This document shows positions 33,554 through 44,253 of a stretch of 64,000 bases of DNA, one piece after another. Position numbers and translations under genes: made by a program. The notes below the pieces were generated by a model that worked only from the letters and a program-made list of their open reading frames with translations, ran no database searches and was not told the origin of the DNA. Origin of the DNA: Hemileia vastatrix (taxonomy: Eukaryota > Basidiomycota > Pucciniomycetes > Pucciniales > Zaghouaniaceae); assembly GCA_030280995.1 (NCBI GenBank), contig JASXTE010000013.1:12095501-12159500 (forward strand), written 5' to 3'. Position 1 is the stretch's first letter. Every line of letters begins with the position of its first letter.

Positions 33554-34080
33554 TGCTCCCTTAAAATTTTTTTAGAAAAAGGTTGGGGTAGTTCCCCACT
33601 TCTGTTAGTGAATTTTTCCAGAAAAACATGTGTTGCATCATTCAAATATATTTTCACATTTTCAGAAGTAAAATTGATCTTACATCCCCCAAGAATTAAT
33701 GAAGCTTGTGAAATGAGTGTTCCTGTTGTCTTGTCACAGTAATATATGTTTTTCATTTTGATGTTATTCCCATTCAGCCCGGGTAAAATAATTGAGCCTT
33801 TACCTGTAATGAGATTTTGGTTCCCATTAGTTGCCACTTTTAAAGGAATTGGAGGTTGTAAAAGCACAAATGAGATAAAGTTTTGTCTATCTCCAGACAT
33901 GTGGTGAGTTGCACCACTGTCCAGTATAGGTAGTGGTCCATTATCTGAGATATTAAGTCTGTCTATTTGTACTTCATATGGCTCATGTGTATCATAAATC
34001 TCTATTAATCTAGATTTTATTGGTATTTTATTCTTGTCTTTGTCATAATTAGGATGGTAGTAGTCAGCCTTTCAATCATC
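33520..34080 (-). pseudogene. aspartic protease of Copia F
   Basis: The active site LDSGATHHMSGD is intact at about 33895-33930, followed by an open frame to 33520 (NLITGKGSIILPG, KNIYYCDKTTGTLIS). Copia proteases have this DSGATxHM form. No stop lies inside the catalytic half. Confidence 0.75.
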
Positions 34081-35145
34081 TTTAGAGACTGGCTTTGAGT
34101 TTGGAGAAAAGTTATTCTGGTAGGGTAGTGAGTTAGGAAATGTTTAATGCAGAAGAGGAAGTGGGTAGTTAGGTGTTAACATGGGATAGAAAGGCAGGGG
34201 ATAATGTGCTGAAAAATTTGGAACATTTGACAAATTTTGTCAGTGTCCTTGTCTAGTTTTTTCTCTACGGCCAGCTGCCATATTTCCAGGGGGGTTTCAT
34301 CTGAAACATATTTAATTTCCTCTTCTGAAAGCTTCAGCATTAACTTCATCTGAAAGTTCATTAATAGCTTTTTCCTTGTGGAGTGAGATTGTTGTTTCAT
34401 CCTTAGCGTATTTTTACTTTAAAGATTCTTTCTGTTGAGAGTAAATTATAATTTTTCTAATCTCTTTTGATGGAGGAGTTTCATTTTGTTGATATATTTT
34501 ACTTATTTGATTCATTATGTCCTCTTCTACCTTTGAATTACCCTTTGGGCCACTTTAAATAATGAGTCCAATTAAATTGTCTACATTGAGTTCCAGACCT
34601 GATGCCCTCATCATTTGTAATTTTTTAAAAAAAGCTTGAGAATATTCAACCCCCAATTTAAAGTTGTCTAATCTTCATTCTATCATTTCTTTCCAGATAT
34701 GAAGGTGATGAAGTCTTGAAATTTGGTTGAAATGAATGACAAATTATGCAAATACATTTACAGCCATCAGTAGGTCAGTGTTAGCAATTAATTCTTGCAC
34801 ACCATCTTCCAAGCATTTAATTATCAATTCTTGAACCAAATAGTCTTTGTGCACATTGATTTGTTGGAATCTCTTGTTTGCATATTTTTCATCTCAGATT
34901 AATTTCCCAAACAGTTGAAAAACCTTTTTTATCCAGGACTGAACTTTATCACCATTAGTATTGAGCTTTGGTATACTATCAATCCATGGTGTTGTCTTGG
35001 TAAGTTTGGAAAAAACTAAATCTTTGTCCCATCCTTTTTCAATATCATTTCTCAGCTCTCTTTCTGCAGAGGTTGATCTGGAATCTTGTTTGGTTTTAGT
35101 GGGTGTTGGTATGTTTGATGCTTCACCTAGGTTGTGTCTTGACAA
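34081..35145 (-). pseudogene. gag of Copia F, broken
   Basis: The Met at 35145 opens MSRHNLGEASNIPTPTKTKQ, then a frame with WDKDLVFSKLTKTTPWIDSI. It continues through several stops (34894, 34745, 34670, 34555) to an SKEIRKIIIYSQQKES helix region and a Pro/Tyr/Asn-rich tail. No zinc knuckle is seen. The gag start lies only 10 bases from the G LTR. Confidence 0.65.
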
Positions 35146-35155
35146 TGGTGCTGAA

Positions 35156-36727
35156 TGTTGAAGGAAGAGTATGTTAACTATTGATGCAATTATTGTGGTG
35201 TCTACTCTATGTTCTTAATACATGATTTGTGTGTAGATGTTGATATATTATAGATTTATTTATTTACATATCTATTAGTCAGTATGTACTTGTAGAATAT
35301 TAATATATATAGTGATGACTTATTAGTGGTGTTCTCATCCAATTCTTATATTTTGAAACGAACAATACTGATGGATCATTCTTTTTTCTTTTATCTTTAT
35401 TTCATATCTCATTAAATGATTTTTAGTTAAACACAAAATGAATACAAATTTCTATAATTCACTGGTACAGGTGATTGATAATCTCAGGTATTCAGTGTGT
35501 AACAGTGTAGACGATCCTATAGTTCTAGCTAAAGGCCTTGACCAAGGGAGTTGGAGAAAACCCAGAGAGAAAATCCCCTGTCCCTTTAGTAAAAAAAAGT
35601 CAGATTTACCTGCTACAGTAAATTGGTTCCTGTTTGCTAAATCCCCTTTTCAAACACACTTGACTGCCTGATCAGGCAAGAAAGTAGTCCCCAGACAGAC
35701 TACCAAACCAAAGAACTGAAATGAAGACCAATGTCCACACCAGAGAAAGCAAAGATACTTGATGTAGGCTGCAAATCCACACCAGAGACAGCAATAATAC
35801 TTGATATAGCTTGCAAGACTATACAAGAGAAACCATTTGCCAAGTTAAGTTAAATGAAGAACTCACCTTGCAACAAACACAGCCAATTGTGGCCAAAAAA
35901 CAGTGAAAACTGAGTGAGGAACAAGGATATCACCTCCAGGTGGTTTTATTATAATTAAAGTTGCCCCAAACTGTCTTATTCACTATGTACACACAGACCA
36001 CTATCTAAAAGCCCATGCAGACCAACAAATTTGGCATTCCTGAGCACCAAATTGCATAAAACCCCTCTAGAAATTCCTCCCAGCCTTCTATCACCAAGGT
36101 GGGCGGTCGGCCTGACATTGGAAGGCCTTCCTGAGGCTGCTGGACCACCCTGAATCCAGAAAACCACCAAAAACCCTCAAATATACCTAAAATACTTAAA
36201 AAAATATACTGTGACTACTAAAACCTTTAAAACACAAAATTAGGCTATAAAACCATTGTGACATAAAATGTAGAGAAAAATTAGCTCATTCTAATGATTG
36301 TAAGAGCTTAACCGTAAGACTTAAGTTTAGCCTGTAAAACACAAAAAAAAAATTAACAGCTATCTTTTTAAATGAAAAATGAGAAATAATCCCTTAAATA
36401 CTTAAAATCAGAAAAATGTCATCAAGACATAAAATATAGAGAAGAACTGGGGCTTTCAAATGGTAGTACCCACATCCCCACAGTCCCAATATTTGCTGAA
36501 TAAATGCAGAAAAACACCCAATTTTTAAATAATGCCGTTTAAGGCATATTAAAATAATGCCAAAGAGCCCAAAAAAGTGCTCTGCCAATGTTAGAAGACC
36601 ACAACGGTAAAATTAATAGTTTTACTGGACATTAAATAAAGGCTATTGATAATCTCAGATATTCAGTGTGTAATGGTATAACTAATAAGTTTACTGCACC
36701 TTAAATAATGATATCTCAATTGGGTCA
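35156..36727 (+). repeat. 5' LTR of Copia G, interrupted
   Basis: Starts TGTTGAAGGAAGAG and ends CAATTGGGTCA. It matches the H LTR (43469-44253, inverted). A 1097-bp segment at 35506-36602 is absent from the H LTR. Without it the LTR would be about 475 bp. It contains copies of the unit GATTGATAATCTCAG...ACATTAAATAAA. Confidence 0.75.
35506..36602. mobile_element. 1.1-kb insertion in the G LTR, type unknown
   Basis: The LTR sequence is continuous in H but split here. The flanks are AACAG (35501-35505) and AACGG (36603-36607), an imperfect 5-bp duplication. The insert begins TGTAGACG and ends AGACCAC(A). It holds no supported gene. It is richer in CpG and GC than its surroundings. A solo LTR of an unknown family is the likeliest reading. 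Confidence 0.55.
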
Positions 36728-37770
36728 TTGATAGATCAAAAGTCTGATAGACTAATTCGTTTCCACACCTGCTGAAGAAATTTCCTCATCATTAAGTTCT
36801 TCATCTGCTGATACCAAAAACACTACTACATCATCTAACTCTCAACCTTGACCATCACAAAGAAGTCCATATATTTAATCAGAAATGACCTATCAGTCCT
36901 CAGATAAACTCCTGAAGGTTCCTATACTTACAAGTGGGAATGTCTTGTTATGGAAGTCTATAATTGAATTTTACTTTGAATCACAGGATTTTCTTCATCA
37001 TATAAATTCCGCAATATGACCTAAGGATTCTAATCCAACAGATTGGAGAAGAGGTAAAGCAAAATCTTAATTGATAGTTATGAATTCTGTGAATTTCAGA
37101 GATTGATTACTGGTTTCTAATGCTGAATCTACATATGCTGCTTGTCACAAGATTTTATCCGATTATGGAAAAGGAAATGTGTCAACTGTATTTGACTTGC
37201 TTGATAAACTTGTGTATTTTAAATGGGATGGGTCTTCTTTCTTGCAGGAACATCTATCTAATTTTGAATAGCTTGAAAATTCACTGACTGACAGTGCTTT
37301 GAGTGATCAAAATTTAGTTATCTCCTCAAAAATAAGAGCTATGATTCTTGTTAAAAGTGTTCATCACAAATCAATGATTGGCATTACGAAAAATCTTTTT
37401 CAAAATATCAAGACCCTGAATCTTGAAAACATTTATGAACATTTGAAATCTGAGGCAAGCTGCAGACAGAGGGAAATGGAGCTTATAGATAGAACTATTT
37501 CAATGAAAGCTGAAAAGCAAATAAAGAAATCAAAACCAAGACCAGTCTCTCCAACTAAAAAAGACAAAAAACAATTAAAGTGTCAACTTGTTCATAATAG
37601 ACATATGGAGAAAAATTGCATCATGCAATTAAGAGAACAGCTAAAAAAGTTAAAGGCCTCGTCTAGTGATAGTGCAAAACTTGCTGAGAAAGTAAATGAA
37701 TCAGCATCTCTTGTTGATATTGATGGTCTTGAGGAGTCTGCTTATATGGAAAATTCTAAAAATAACTGTA
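36728..37770 (+). pseudogene. gag of Copia G, broken
   Basis: After a Ser/Thr-rich start with stops, the frame has MTYQSSDKLLKVPIL (from 36885), NVLLWKSIIEFYFESQDF and a helical region (LDKLVYFKWDGSSFLQEHL). From 37299 the frame is open. A degenerate knuckle reads KCQLVHNRHMEKNC, in which the second Cys is Val and the spacing is one short. The same form is in H, so it is a family trait or inherited from one defective source. Stops at 37017, 37069, 37107 and 37269. Confidence 0.75.
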
Positions 37771-39185
37771 CTGGCTTTGTTTTAGACTCTGGGGAAACAT
37801 GCCACATGGTCAATAATAAAGAACTACTTACCAAAGTCACAAATCTTACTAGAACTGCAAAAATTAGCACTGCTGGAAATAAATTTTCAACAGCTTATTT
37901 TAGTGGAAATCTTCCTATCTCTCACTCACTTATTCTTCAGAATGTTCTTTTCATAAAAAATTTATTGACCAATTTAATCTCTGTCAATAAATTAAATAGG
38001 TTGGGTCTCACAGTCAATTTTTTACCTGAAGAAACAAACAATTTTGATTTGAAAAATTCTTTGGTTTCTAAATTCTCACATAAAGGTCAGAAGCAGAATT
38101 CATGGTATGCAAACCAAACTGCCTATATATCCTCTTCACCTATACATACTTTATATAAATTTAATTTGTGTCTATGACATCTTAATACAAAGACCCTTAG
38201 AACTTTTCTCAGATCAAAATTTTTTGATTATATTGATGATTGATTTGACTGTGTCACTTGTGCTAAAAGAAAAATAGTTAAAAGTCCCTTTAACTCTGTT
38301 TTACTTACTACTACAATACCATTATTTTGGATTCACTCTGATGTTATTGGAACCATTGATTCTCTGAAGCTTGGTGGTTGTAGATACATCTTAACCTTCA
38401 TTGAAGATTGCACAAGATACTCTACAATTTTTCTTATGAAATTTAAATCTGAAGTTTATGTTAATTTTATTAAATATCAACATGATATTGAGAATAAGAT
38501 GGAAAAAAAGATTAAATATTAAAAATGTGATAGGGGAGGGGAGTATGGTTTAGGTCATTTTTTCAAAAATTTGGATGAGTGTGGTATAACATGTGAACAG
38601 GCTCCAGCTAGAACACCTCAACATAACTCTGTAGCTGAACAATATAATAAGACCTTCATAGGAAAAATCTGTACCATTTTAATTGACTCTGAATACTTGG
38701 CTGAGCTATGGGGTGAGTGTTCTATGCACTGAAATACTCTCATAAATCCTTTACCTCATTCAAAATTTACTTCTTTCTCACCACAAGAAAAACTTAATTC
38801 CTTTATGCCTGTTGAAGGATCTCATTAAATTGATTATAACTTTTTTAAATGATTTGGTTCTTTGGCTCTCAGAATAATTGATAAGGAGACTTGCTCAAGT
38901 AAATTTCAGTCAAGAGGTAAGGATTGTGCTATTTTTGGTTATGAACCAAACTCCAAGAGCTATAGACTTTATGATAAAGTTACAAAAAAGATAGTTATCT
39001 CTGAAAATGTTAAATTTTTTGAATTAAGAACGTATTTCAGCAAGGATTTCACTGAAATTCATGTCTCCAAATACATTTCTCTACCCCTTTTTCCTAACAA
39101 AACTCTTTCATTTAATCCTACCTCAACTGTTCTTCCATTGTTCCTAACACTTATTGTACATCTTAACACCATTAATATCAAATAG
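37700..39185 (+). pseudogene. protease and integrase of Copia G, broken
   Basis: The protease active site reads FVLDSGETCHMVNN; the family form in H is DSGAT, so Ala is Glu here. The integrase core keeps SDVIGTID with the first Asp, KCDRGGEYG with the second and NSVAEQYNKTF with the Glu. The tail 38862-39185 contains GYEPNSKSYRLYDKVTKKI, usual for Copia integrase ends. Stops at about 38175, 38240, 38520 and 38730. Confidence 0.8.
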
Positions 39186-39216
39186 TTTATTTGTCATTTT
39201 ATATAAAGTAGAGGAT

Positions 39217-39335
39217 TTAGCTTAGTTAATTGTGAACTCTTATTTTACTTAAAGGGACAGGGTTTTCTTATGTTTATCCAATTCCCTTGGATTCTACTTA
39301 CAGCAAGGAAACTGTAAGAATCTTTCCACAGCATG
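39217..39335 (+). repeat. fragment of LTR L
   Basis: Matches the 110-bp repeated end of L (17899-18008 and 18072-18182): TTAGTTAATTGTG, ACAGGGTTTTCTT, GATTCTACTTACAGCAAGG, CTGTAAGAATCTTTCCACA. It lies exactly between the broken end of G and a gag remnant, so it marks a junction. Confidence 0.65.
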
Positions 39336-40570
39336 AGGAGGATGAAGCCGTTTGAGCAACTGAGGAGGTTAGTTTAGAGGAGGTTCTTGCTTCAGGGGTT
39401 GAAAAAACAGACGCCACAGAGTAATCCTTGGTTATGCGGCCATTAGGAAAATAAGGACAAAATATATAGCCAACAGGATGGTCATCTGCCACATAGGAAT
39501 GCCTGAAGCAAAAACAAATATTATCTTTAGCTAGACGGGATTGTTGTTGAGCTGTAAGAGGAGGTCCCTTGATTGTAATGGTTCTTGCAAGGTGTTGTAA
39601 TTGATAAATAGAGAGAGCATCCAGCTGCATAGTTGTGTGCTGAGAAGAAGATCCTGAGTAGGCTTGTGATTGAGCTAGGAGATCAGAACGAAGTGTAGAA
39701 TTATTAGAGGAGGGATTATCCAGAAGTCTTCCCAGTAACAGCTGTTGTCCCATCAATCTGGCCCAGTCAATAATAGTGATAAAAGGAGAGGTAGTGAGGT
39801 ATTCTGGTTGGGAGTAAATGATACATTGGATTCTTGAAGATAAACTTTCCACAATGAGCGCTGCTCTATTGCTTTCCGTTAAGTTGACCTGATAGACAAG
39901 GAATAAGAATTCATTGATTAATTCATCAATGGATTGGTTACCCTGTTTGCATTTCTTCAACGCCATGGAAGAGGTAGTATCAATTGATTTATCTCCAAAG
40001 ATCGTTATAAGTTCGTCCAGAAAAAGGTCCACATTAAGGAGAAAGGGAAGAACCATAGGCATGGTGGAAATATTGAGATAAGCCGAAGTGTCTTGCTGGG
40101 CTGCCACATTTTGACGCACCACTCACTGCCACCACAACCTCACTCTGGATGTCTTGGAGAGGGAAAGAGGATTAAAATGTTGCGAAATCCAGAGTATTTT
40201 GTCCGTTTTGTTTGGGAAGTGTGAGGAGTGAAGTCGAAGGTGTCTCCTGATAGGAGATAGAAAGAATTCGAGATGAAAAGTTTCCCATGTAAAGCAGAGG
40301 TTAGGAATAGCCGCTAGGGCAAGCGCTGATAGGGCAGGAGAAGCAGCGGGAGCTGTAGAATAGACTGGAGGTAAATGAGATTGATGTATTAATAAAGCAA
40401 GTCAACTGATTTCCTGTTGTTGTTGGAGGATAATCGATTGTTGGCCCTGTATGGCTTCTTGGGCAGCTCAAAGGCTGGAGGCGACGTTTTCTTGGGTAGC
40501 CTGAATATCAGAAATAAAGGCGGACTCAATTTGACTATCAATCTTCAGAGGTTGTTTAGATTTACGATTT
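39336..40570 (-). pseudogene. gag of a third Gypsy family, remnant
   Basis: In gene sense the N-terminus has a Gln-rich coiled coil (IILQQQQEIS), then FPNKTDKILWISQHF, a frame change, and an open frame from 40122 with MALKKCKQGNQSIDELINEF, ALIVESLSSRIQ and FITIIDWARLMGQQLLL. These fit the retrotransposon gag capsid fold with a short, altered Cys/His stretch (CFCFRHSYVADDH). No pol follows. It retains more CpG and fewer stops than its neighbours, so it may be younger. Confidence 0.65.
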
Positions 40571-41264
40571 TTTTTAAAAAAAATTTAGAGAGATAAGTAG
40601 AAATAAAATGATTCAATGATAGGTTGGATTTCAAGAACTCAAGATTTTGAATAACTAAGCGAGAGAAGATCAAAACAAAATTGTAAGACTCTAAAATGCT
40701 TATTTCAATATGTTTAGAAGAATATGTATAAATATTTAGTTTAAGATAACTAAAGTTGTTCTGATGGTTTCAACACTACGATACAAAAGGGTTTATATAG
40801 ATAACAATGATTCAGCCATTTAGACATATTCATAAATACTTTCTAAAACGGAACAATCTCTGGCATGTTTCAGCCACGACGGAAGTAGAAATAATTATGC
40901 ACATAACAACAGATATTTAAGAGTAGAACTAATTCTAAGAGAAGAGAAAAACTATTACAGCTAAATTGAAAAAGGTTGGGGCAACTTTTCAAAATTTTGC
41001 TCAACATACCCAGCATTTTTGGTGGGCCACAGGCTAGCGGGATGAAATAATGAGGGAAAATGCTGGGTAAGTGGGGCAAAACTGTGGAAAGCTGCACCAA
41101 CCATTTTCAATGTAGCTGTATACCATGGCGAAACAAAAATGTGTTGTAGTGTATTTTTTATTCATCTTTGATTTTCATATTGAATAAATAATGCAGTCAA
41201 AGATCCATCTCCTTCATTATTTTTGATTTTCCATTTTGGACGGAAAATATAGGGATTCAAATAC
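40571..41264. promoter_or_regulatory. upstream region of the atg10-like gene
   Basis: The left part (to about 41100) may be the leader or LTR of the gag remnant, but no pair was found. The last 160 bases before the ATG at 41265 are AT-rich, with TGAATAAATAATG near 41180 as a possible TATA-like site. A start site cannot be fixed. Confidence 0.35.
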
Positions 41265-42295
41265 ATGCTATCCTCATCTTGCCTATCTCTCACAGAAACG
41301 CAGTTCAGAGCTTGCTGTCAAGCTTTTTTAAAGCATTACAGTTTTTCCTTTTCTATTCCTATTGATCAAACTATTCTTCGTTCTAACCACTGCACTCAGG
41401 ATCCTTTAGATAAACTAAACCAGATTTGCTCCGGGTGGTCATGGATTGAGCCTACTGTAGTGAGTTTAGTTGATCCTTTGAAATACATCTCATACTGCAC
41501 ACATAATTTTTAGTGAAGACTACAATGATGATTTACTCATCTCTATTGTTTTTTTTTTTTTTTTTTTTTTTTTGCTGCGCTGTTGTTGCTGGTGATTAAT
41601 AACCGGTGACGTAGAATAAATATGTTAACAATTTGAGGGGGGCTTTGGTCAAAGATTTTAAGAGGTATATCTGGTATTCATCACTTGAGAATCTCCAACT
41701 GGAAGAGAAAGAGAACGACGGATTGTGGGAGGAGCCAGTGGCTGAACACTCAATAGCAGCAAACCCTTTAATTTCAACCCCAAGAAAAACTTTGATCCCG
41801 ATTTCACTTACGCTTTCAATCGTGTATTCCGTTACCTTCAAAGTTCCAGCGATTCATATATCACCGTTTAATCAGTCAGGAACTATGATAGATGTAAATG
41901 AACTACTTGCTTCTGATGTGTTTCATAATTTTTCATCAAATTCCGAATTTGGTGGACAAAACAATCACTATCCTTTCAGCACTCTCACTCAAAGAACACA
42001 AGTCGCACATGATGAGGAACTATCCGATCACGAACCGGAAGATGGTTCTCAACTCGCGTCACTCCCATTTCTCACTCTTGCTGAACATCCAGTCTCGGGG
42101 ATTCCTGGCTATCTCATTCACCCCTGTAACACTGCTCAGGCAATGGGAGAACTTCTTTCCTCTATGCACTTTCGAGATGATGAAACTTTCGCCATACCAT
42201 TAGATGATGCAAGTTCAGATGGTGAAAAGGAACTAATGCAATTTCTAGTTTCATTTTTGACGCTTGTTAGCTCAATAGTAAAGCTAACTGATTAA
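41265..42295 (+). CDS. ATG10: probable autophagy E2-like enzyme Atg10
   Basis: Two exons, 41265-41459 and 41615-42295, joined in phase 0, give 291 residues. Atg10 transfers Atg12 to Atg5, a conjugation needed to build autophagosomes, in the cytosol. The call rests on SIVYSVTFKVPAIHISPF, like the Atg10 YSxxYQVPVLYF strand, and on the C-terminal block HPVSGIPGYLIHPCNTAQAM. There HPC carries the catalytic Cys (about residue 236) of known Atg10 proteins. LSLTETQFRACCQAFLKHY fits the N-terminal helix. Between the strand and HPC is an acidic insert (DEELSDHEPEDG). It has no stop or frameshift and contains many CpG, unlike all flanking elements. The donor GTGAGT is good; the acceptor GTAG is less certain, so the exon junction may differ. 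Confidence 0.75.
41460..41614 (+). other. intron of the atg10-like gene with a 25-base T run
   Basis: It starts GTGAGTTTAG and ends GACGTAG. The upstream exon closes a codon and the downstream frame opens in phase 0 (NKYVNNLRGAL). The intron includes 25 consecutive T at 41549-41573. A later AG (41636) would not keep the frame. Confidence 0.55.
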
Positions 42296-42673
42296 TAATG
42301 CACACGTGAAAATTTGGACAACCAGTTGGGTTTACTTTGTATTGGTTTTCAAAGGAACTTCAATTTAATTCCCAATCTATACTGAATTGGGTTTCTAAAG
42401 ATGAAAAATCCATTTTTAACGCTACAAAGGTTTGTAATCTATGAATGAAGTTGATCGTTCATTGAAAATGTGTAAAAATATGCAAAAAAAAATTTAGATG
42501 ATCAAGCAGCTTGAATAATTCTTTGCTTTACAAATGATGAGGCAAGGTCAAAAGTATTGACTGTGAACTCAGATATAAAATCACATTCCCGTCACTTTTG
42601 GTAGTGAGCTGTATAATATCTCAAAGATAGCTTAGCTGACACTGAAAAATAGAAAAAAAAATGATGGTATTTT
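42296..42673. other. 3' flank of the atg10-like gene
   Basis: Contains TTGGGTTTACTTTG and CTGAATTGGGTTTC pieces but no further gene. It probably holds the 3' UTR; a poly(A) site cannot be fixed. Confidence 0.35.
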
Positions 42674-42798
42674 TGTTATGACTTAAGCAGATAGATAAAG
42701 ACATACTCGACTACATAACAAATGTATATAAATATTAGCATACTATGTAAATGGAAAACATACTTTTTAGTGAGATTATCAGCCACAACTCCACTTCA
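42674..42798 (+). repeat. LTR of Copia F family, 125 bp
   Basis: Starts TGTTATGACTTAAGC, ends CTCCACTTCA, and aligns over its full length with the inverse of 30707-30831. It is followed by GGTTGTGGGCTCGTC (42799-42813). That resembles the complement of the initiator-tRNA anticodon region used as primer by many Copia elements. This suggests a 5' LTR with a primer site whose internal region is gone. Flanking bases do not form a duplication. Confidence 0.6.
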
Positions 42799-42915
42799 GG
42801 TTGTGGGCTCGTCCCAATAATAATATTTTCATTTTTTTATTTTACGATTTGAAAGGGTGTCCTTACCTCAGCCGAATCTTGCTATCTTATAAGAAAATTT
42901 CTTTATAGTCATATC

Positions 42916-42957
<42 letters not shown>

Positions 42958-43468
42958 AATCAACTCCTTCTTTTTCACTTCAACTATCATAAATCTTATT
43001 TCATTTCTTGTTTTTTTTCTCCTCTTTTTTTTCTCCTCTTTATATTTATTTTTTATCTTAGACTTAAAAGCATTAAAAACGGTGATTAGGTTAGTTCTGG
43101 TGGCTCGGAACTAAAACAATCTGTGGCAAAGAAGGAACATCTTAGTCACTGAAAATCAGAAATTTTGCTTTAAAAAAATAAAAATAATATAAAGATAATT
43201 AAATAAAAATAAAATAAAATAAAAAAATAAAAAAATAAAAATATATATATATATATATATATATAATTACATTTTTTTTCTTTTGTTACCCTTCATTTTA
43301 TTCTTCTCTTACTTTCTTATGCTTACCTTCATAATTTTTTTCTCTTCCTTTTCATCCTTCTTGTTTTCCTTTTTTCCTTTCCTTTATTTCCTTTTCTTTT
43401 CTCTCTCCATAAATATTTTTTCCTCCCTCTTTTTTCATTTACCTCAACCTACACGATGTCAGTATAAT
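42799..43468. repeat. low-complexity tract
   Basis: Holds a (TC)n run at 42917-42951, an (AAAAT)n run near 43195-43240, an (AT)n run at 43240-43266 and a long T/C-rich stretch to about 43440. No gene is supported; the open frame in the T/C-rich stretch (43283-43471) is compositional. Confidence 0.7.
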
Positions 43469-44253
43469 TGATCCAATTGAGAAGTCTTTATTTAATGTCC
43501 AGTATACTTATTAGTTATACCATTACACATTGAATACCTGAGATTATCAATCACCTTTATTTAATGTCCAGTAAACTTATTTGCTATACTGTTACACACT
43601 GAATACCTGAGATTATCAATCACCTGTCCCAGTGAATGATAGAAATGAGTATTCAGTTTGTGTGTAACCAATTATCATTTAATGGGATATGAAATAAAGA
43701 TAAAAGAAACAAGAAAGATTCATCAGTATTGTTTGTTGTAAAATAGAAGAATTTGATTGCTTTTAATAATAATAATAGTAATAATATTTAATGATTTAAT
43801 TATATACCTTTATTTAATGTCCAGTAAACTTATTATTTATACTGTTACACACTGAATACCTGAGATTATAAATCACCTACAGTCATTGCACAAATTAGTT
43901 AGTGACTAGTACATTTCTACTCTAGAGGATATAACTACCTGTCCCAGTGAATGATAGAAATGTGTATTCAGTTTGTGTGTAACCAATAATCATTTAATGG
44001 AATATGAAGTAAAAATAAAAGAAAAAAGAATGATCTGTCAGTATTGTTTGTTATAAAATAGAAGAATTGGATGAGAACACCGCTAATGGGGCATCACTAT
44101 ATATACTAATATTCTACAACTACATACTGACAGATCAATATGGAAATAAATAAATCTATAATCTATCAACATCTACACACAAGTCATGGAGTAAGTACAT
44201 AGAGTAGACACCATAATAATTGTGTCAACTATTAACATACTCTTCCTTCAACA
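43469..44253 (-). repeat. 3' LTR of Copia H with internal duplications
   Basis: 785 bp; in element sense it starts TGTTGAAGGAAGAG and ends CAATTGGATCA. A unit of about 70 bp (TTTATTTAATGTCCAGTAAA ... GATTATCAATCAC on the plus strand) occurs three times, near 43485, 43555 and 43810. A unit beginning CTGTCCCAGTGAATGATAG occurs twice, near 43625 and 43940. Confidence 0.8.

Larger units (their letters stand above)
30707..35155 (-). mobile_element. Ty1/Copia element F, 5'-truncated
   Basis: In element sense: gag (from 35145), protease, integrase, RT, RNase H, polypurine tract AAGAGGTGG and a 125-bp 3' LTR (30707-30831). The order integrase before RT defines Copia. No 5' LTR is found; the element is cut at 35155, where element G's LTR begins. 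Stops occur in all domains and the RT active site is mutated. Confidence 0.85.
35156..39185 (+). mobile_element. Ty1/Copia element G, 3'-truncated
   Basis: A plus-strand copy of the same family as H (43469-56745). It has a 5' LTR with an insertion, gag, protease and integrase, and stops after the integrase tail at 39185. RT, RNase H and 3' LTR are absent; the sequence changes there to an L-type fragment. Protein similarity to H is high in gag and integrase. Confidence 0.85.

Noticed and set aside
35438..35671. Open frame of 77 codons in the G LTR
   Set aside because: Starts in LTR sequence and ends in the insertion, so it spans a junction.
41596..41841. Minus-strand frame opposite the atg10-like exon 2
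   Set aside because: Shadow of the coding exon; the plus-strand reading has family motifs.
43283..43471. Open frame rich in Phe, Ser and Leu
   Set aside because: Pure consequence of the T/C-rich tract; runs into the H LTR.
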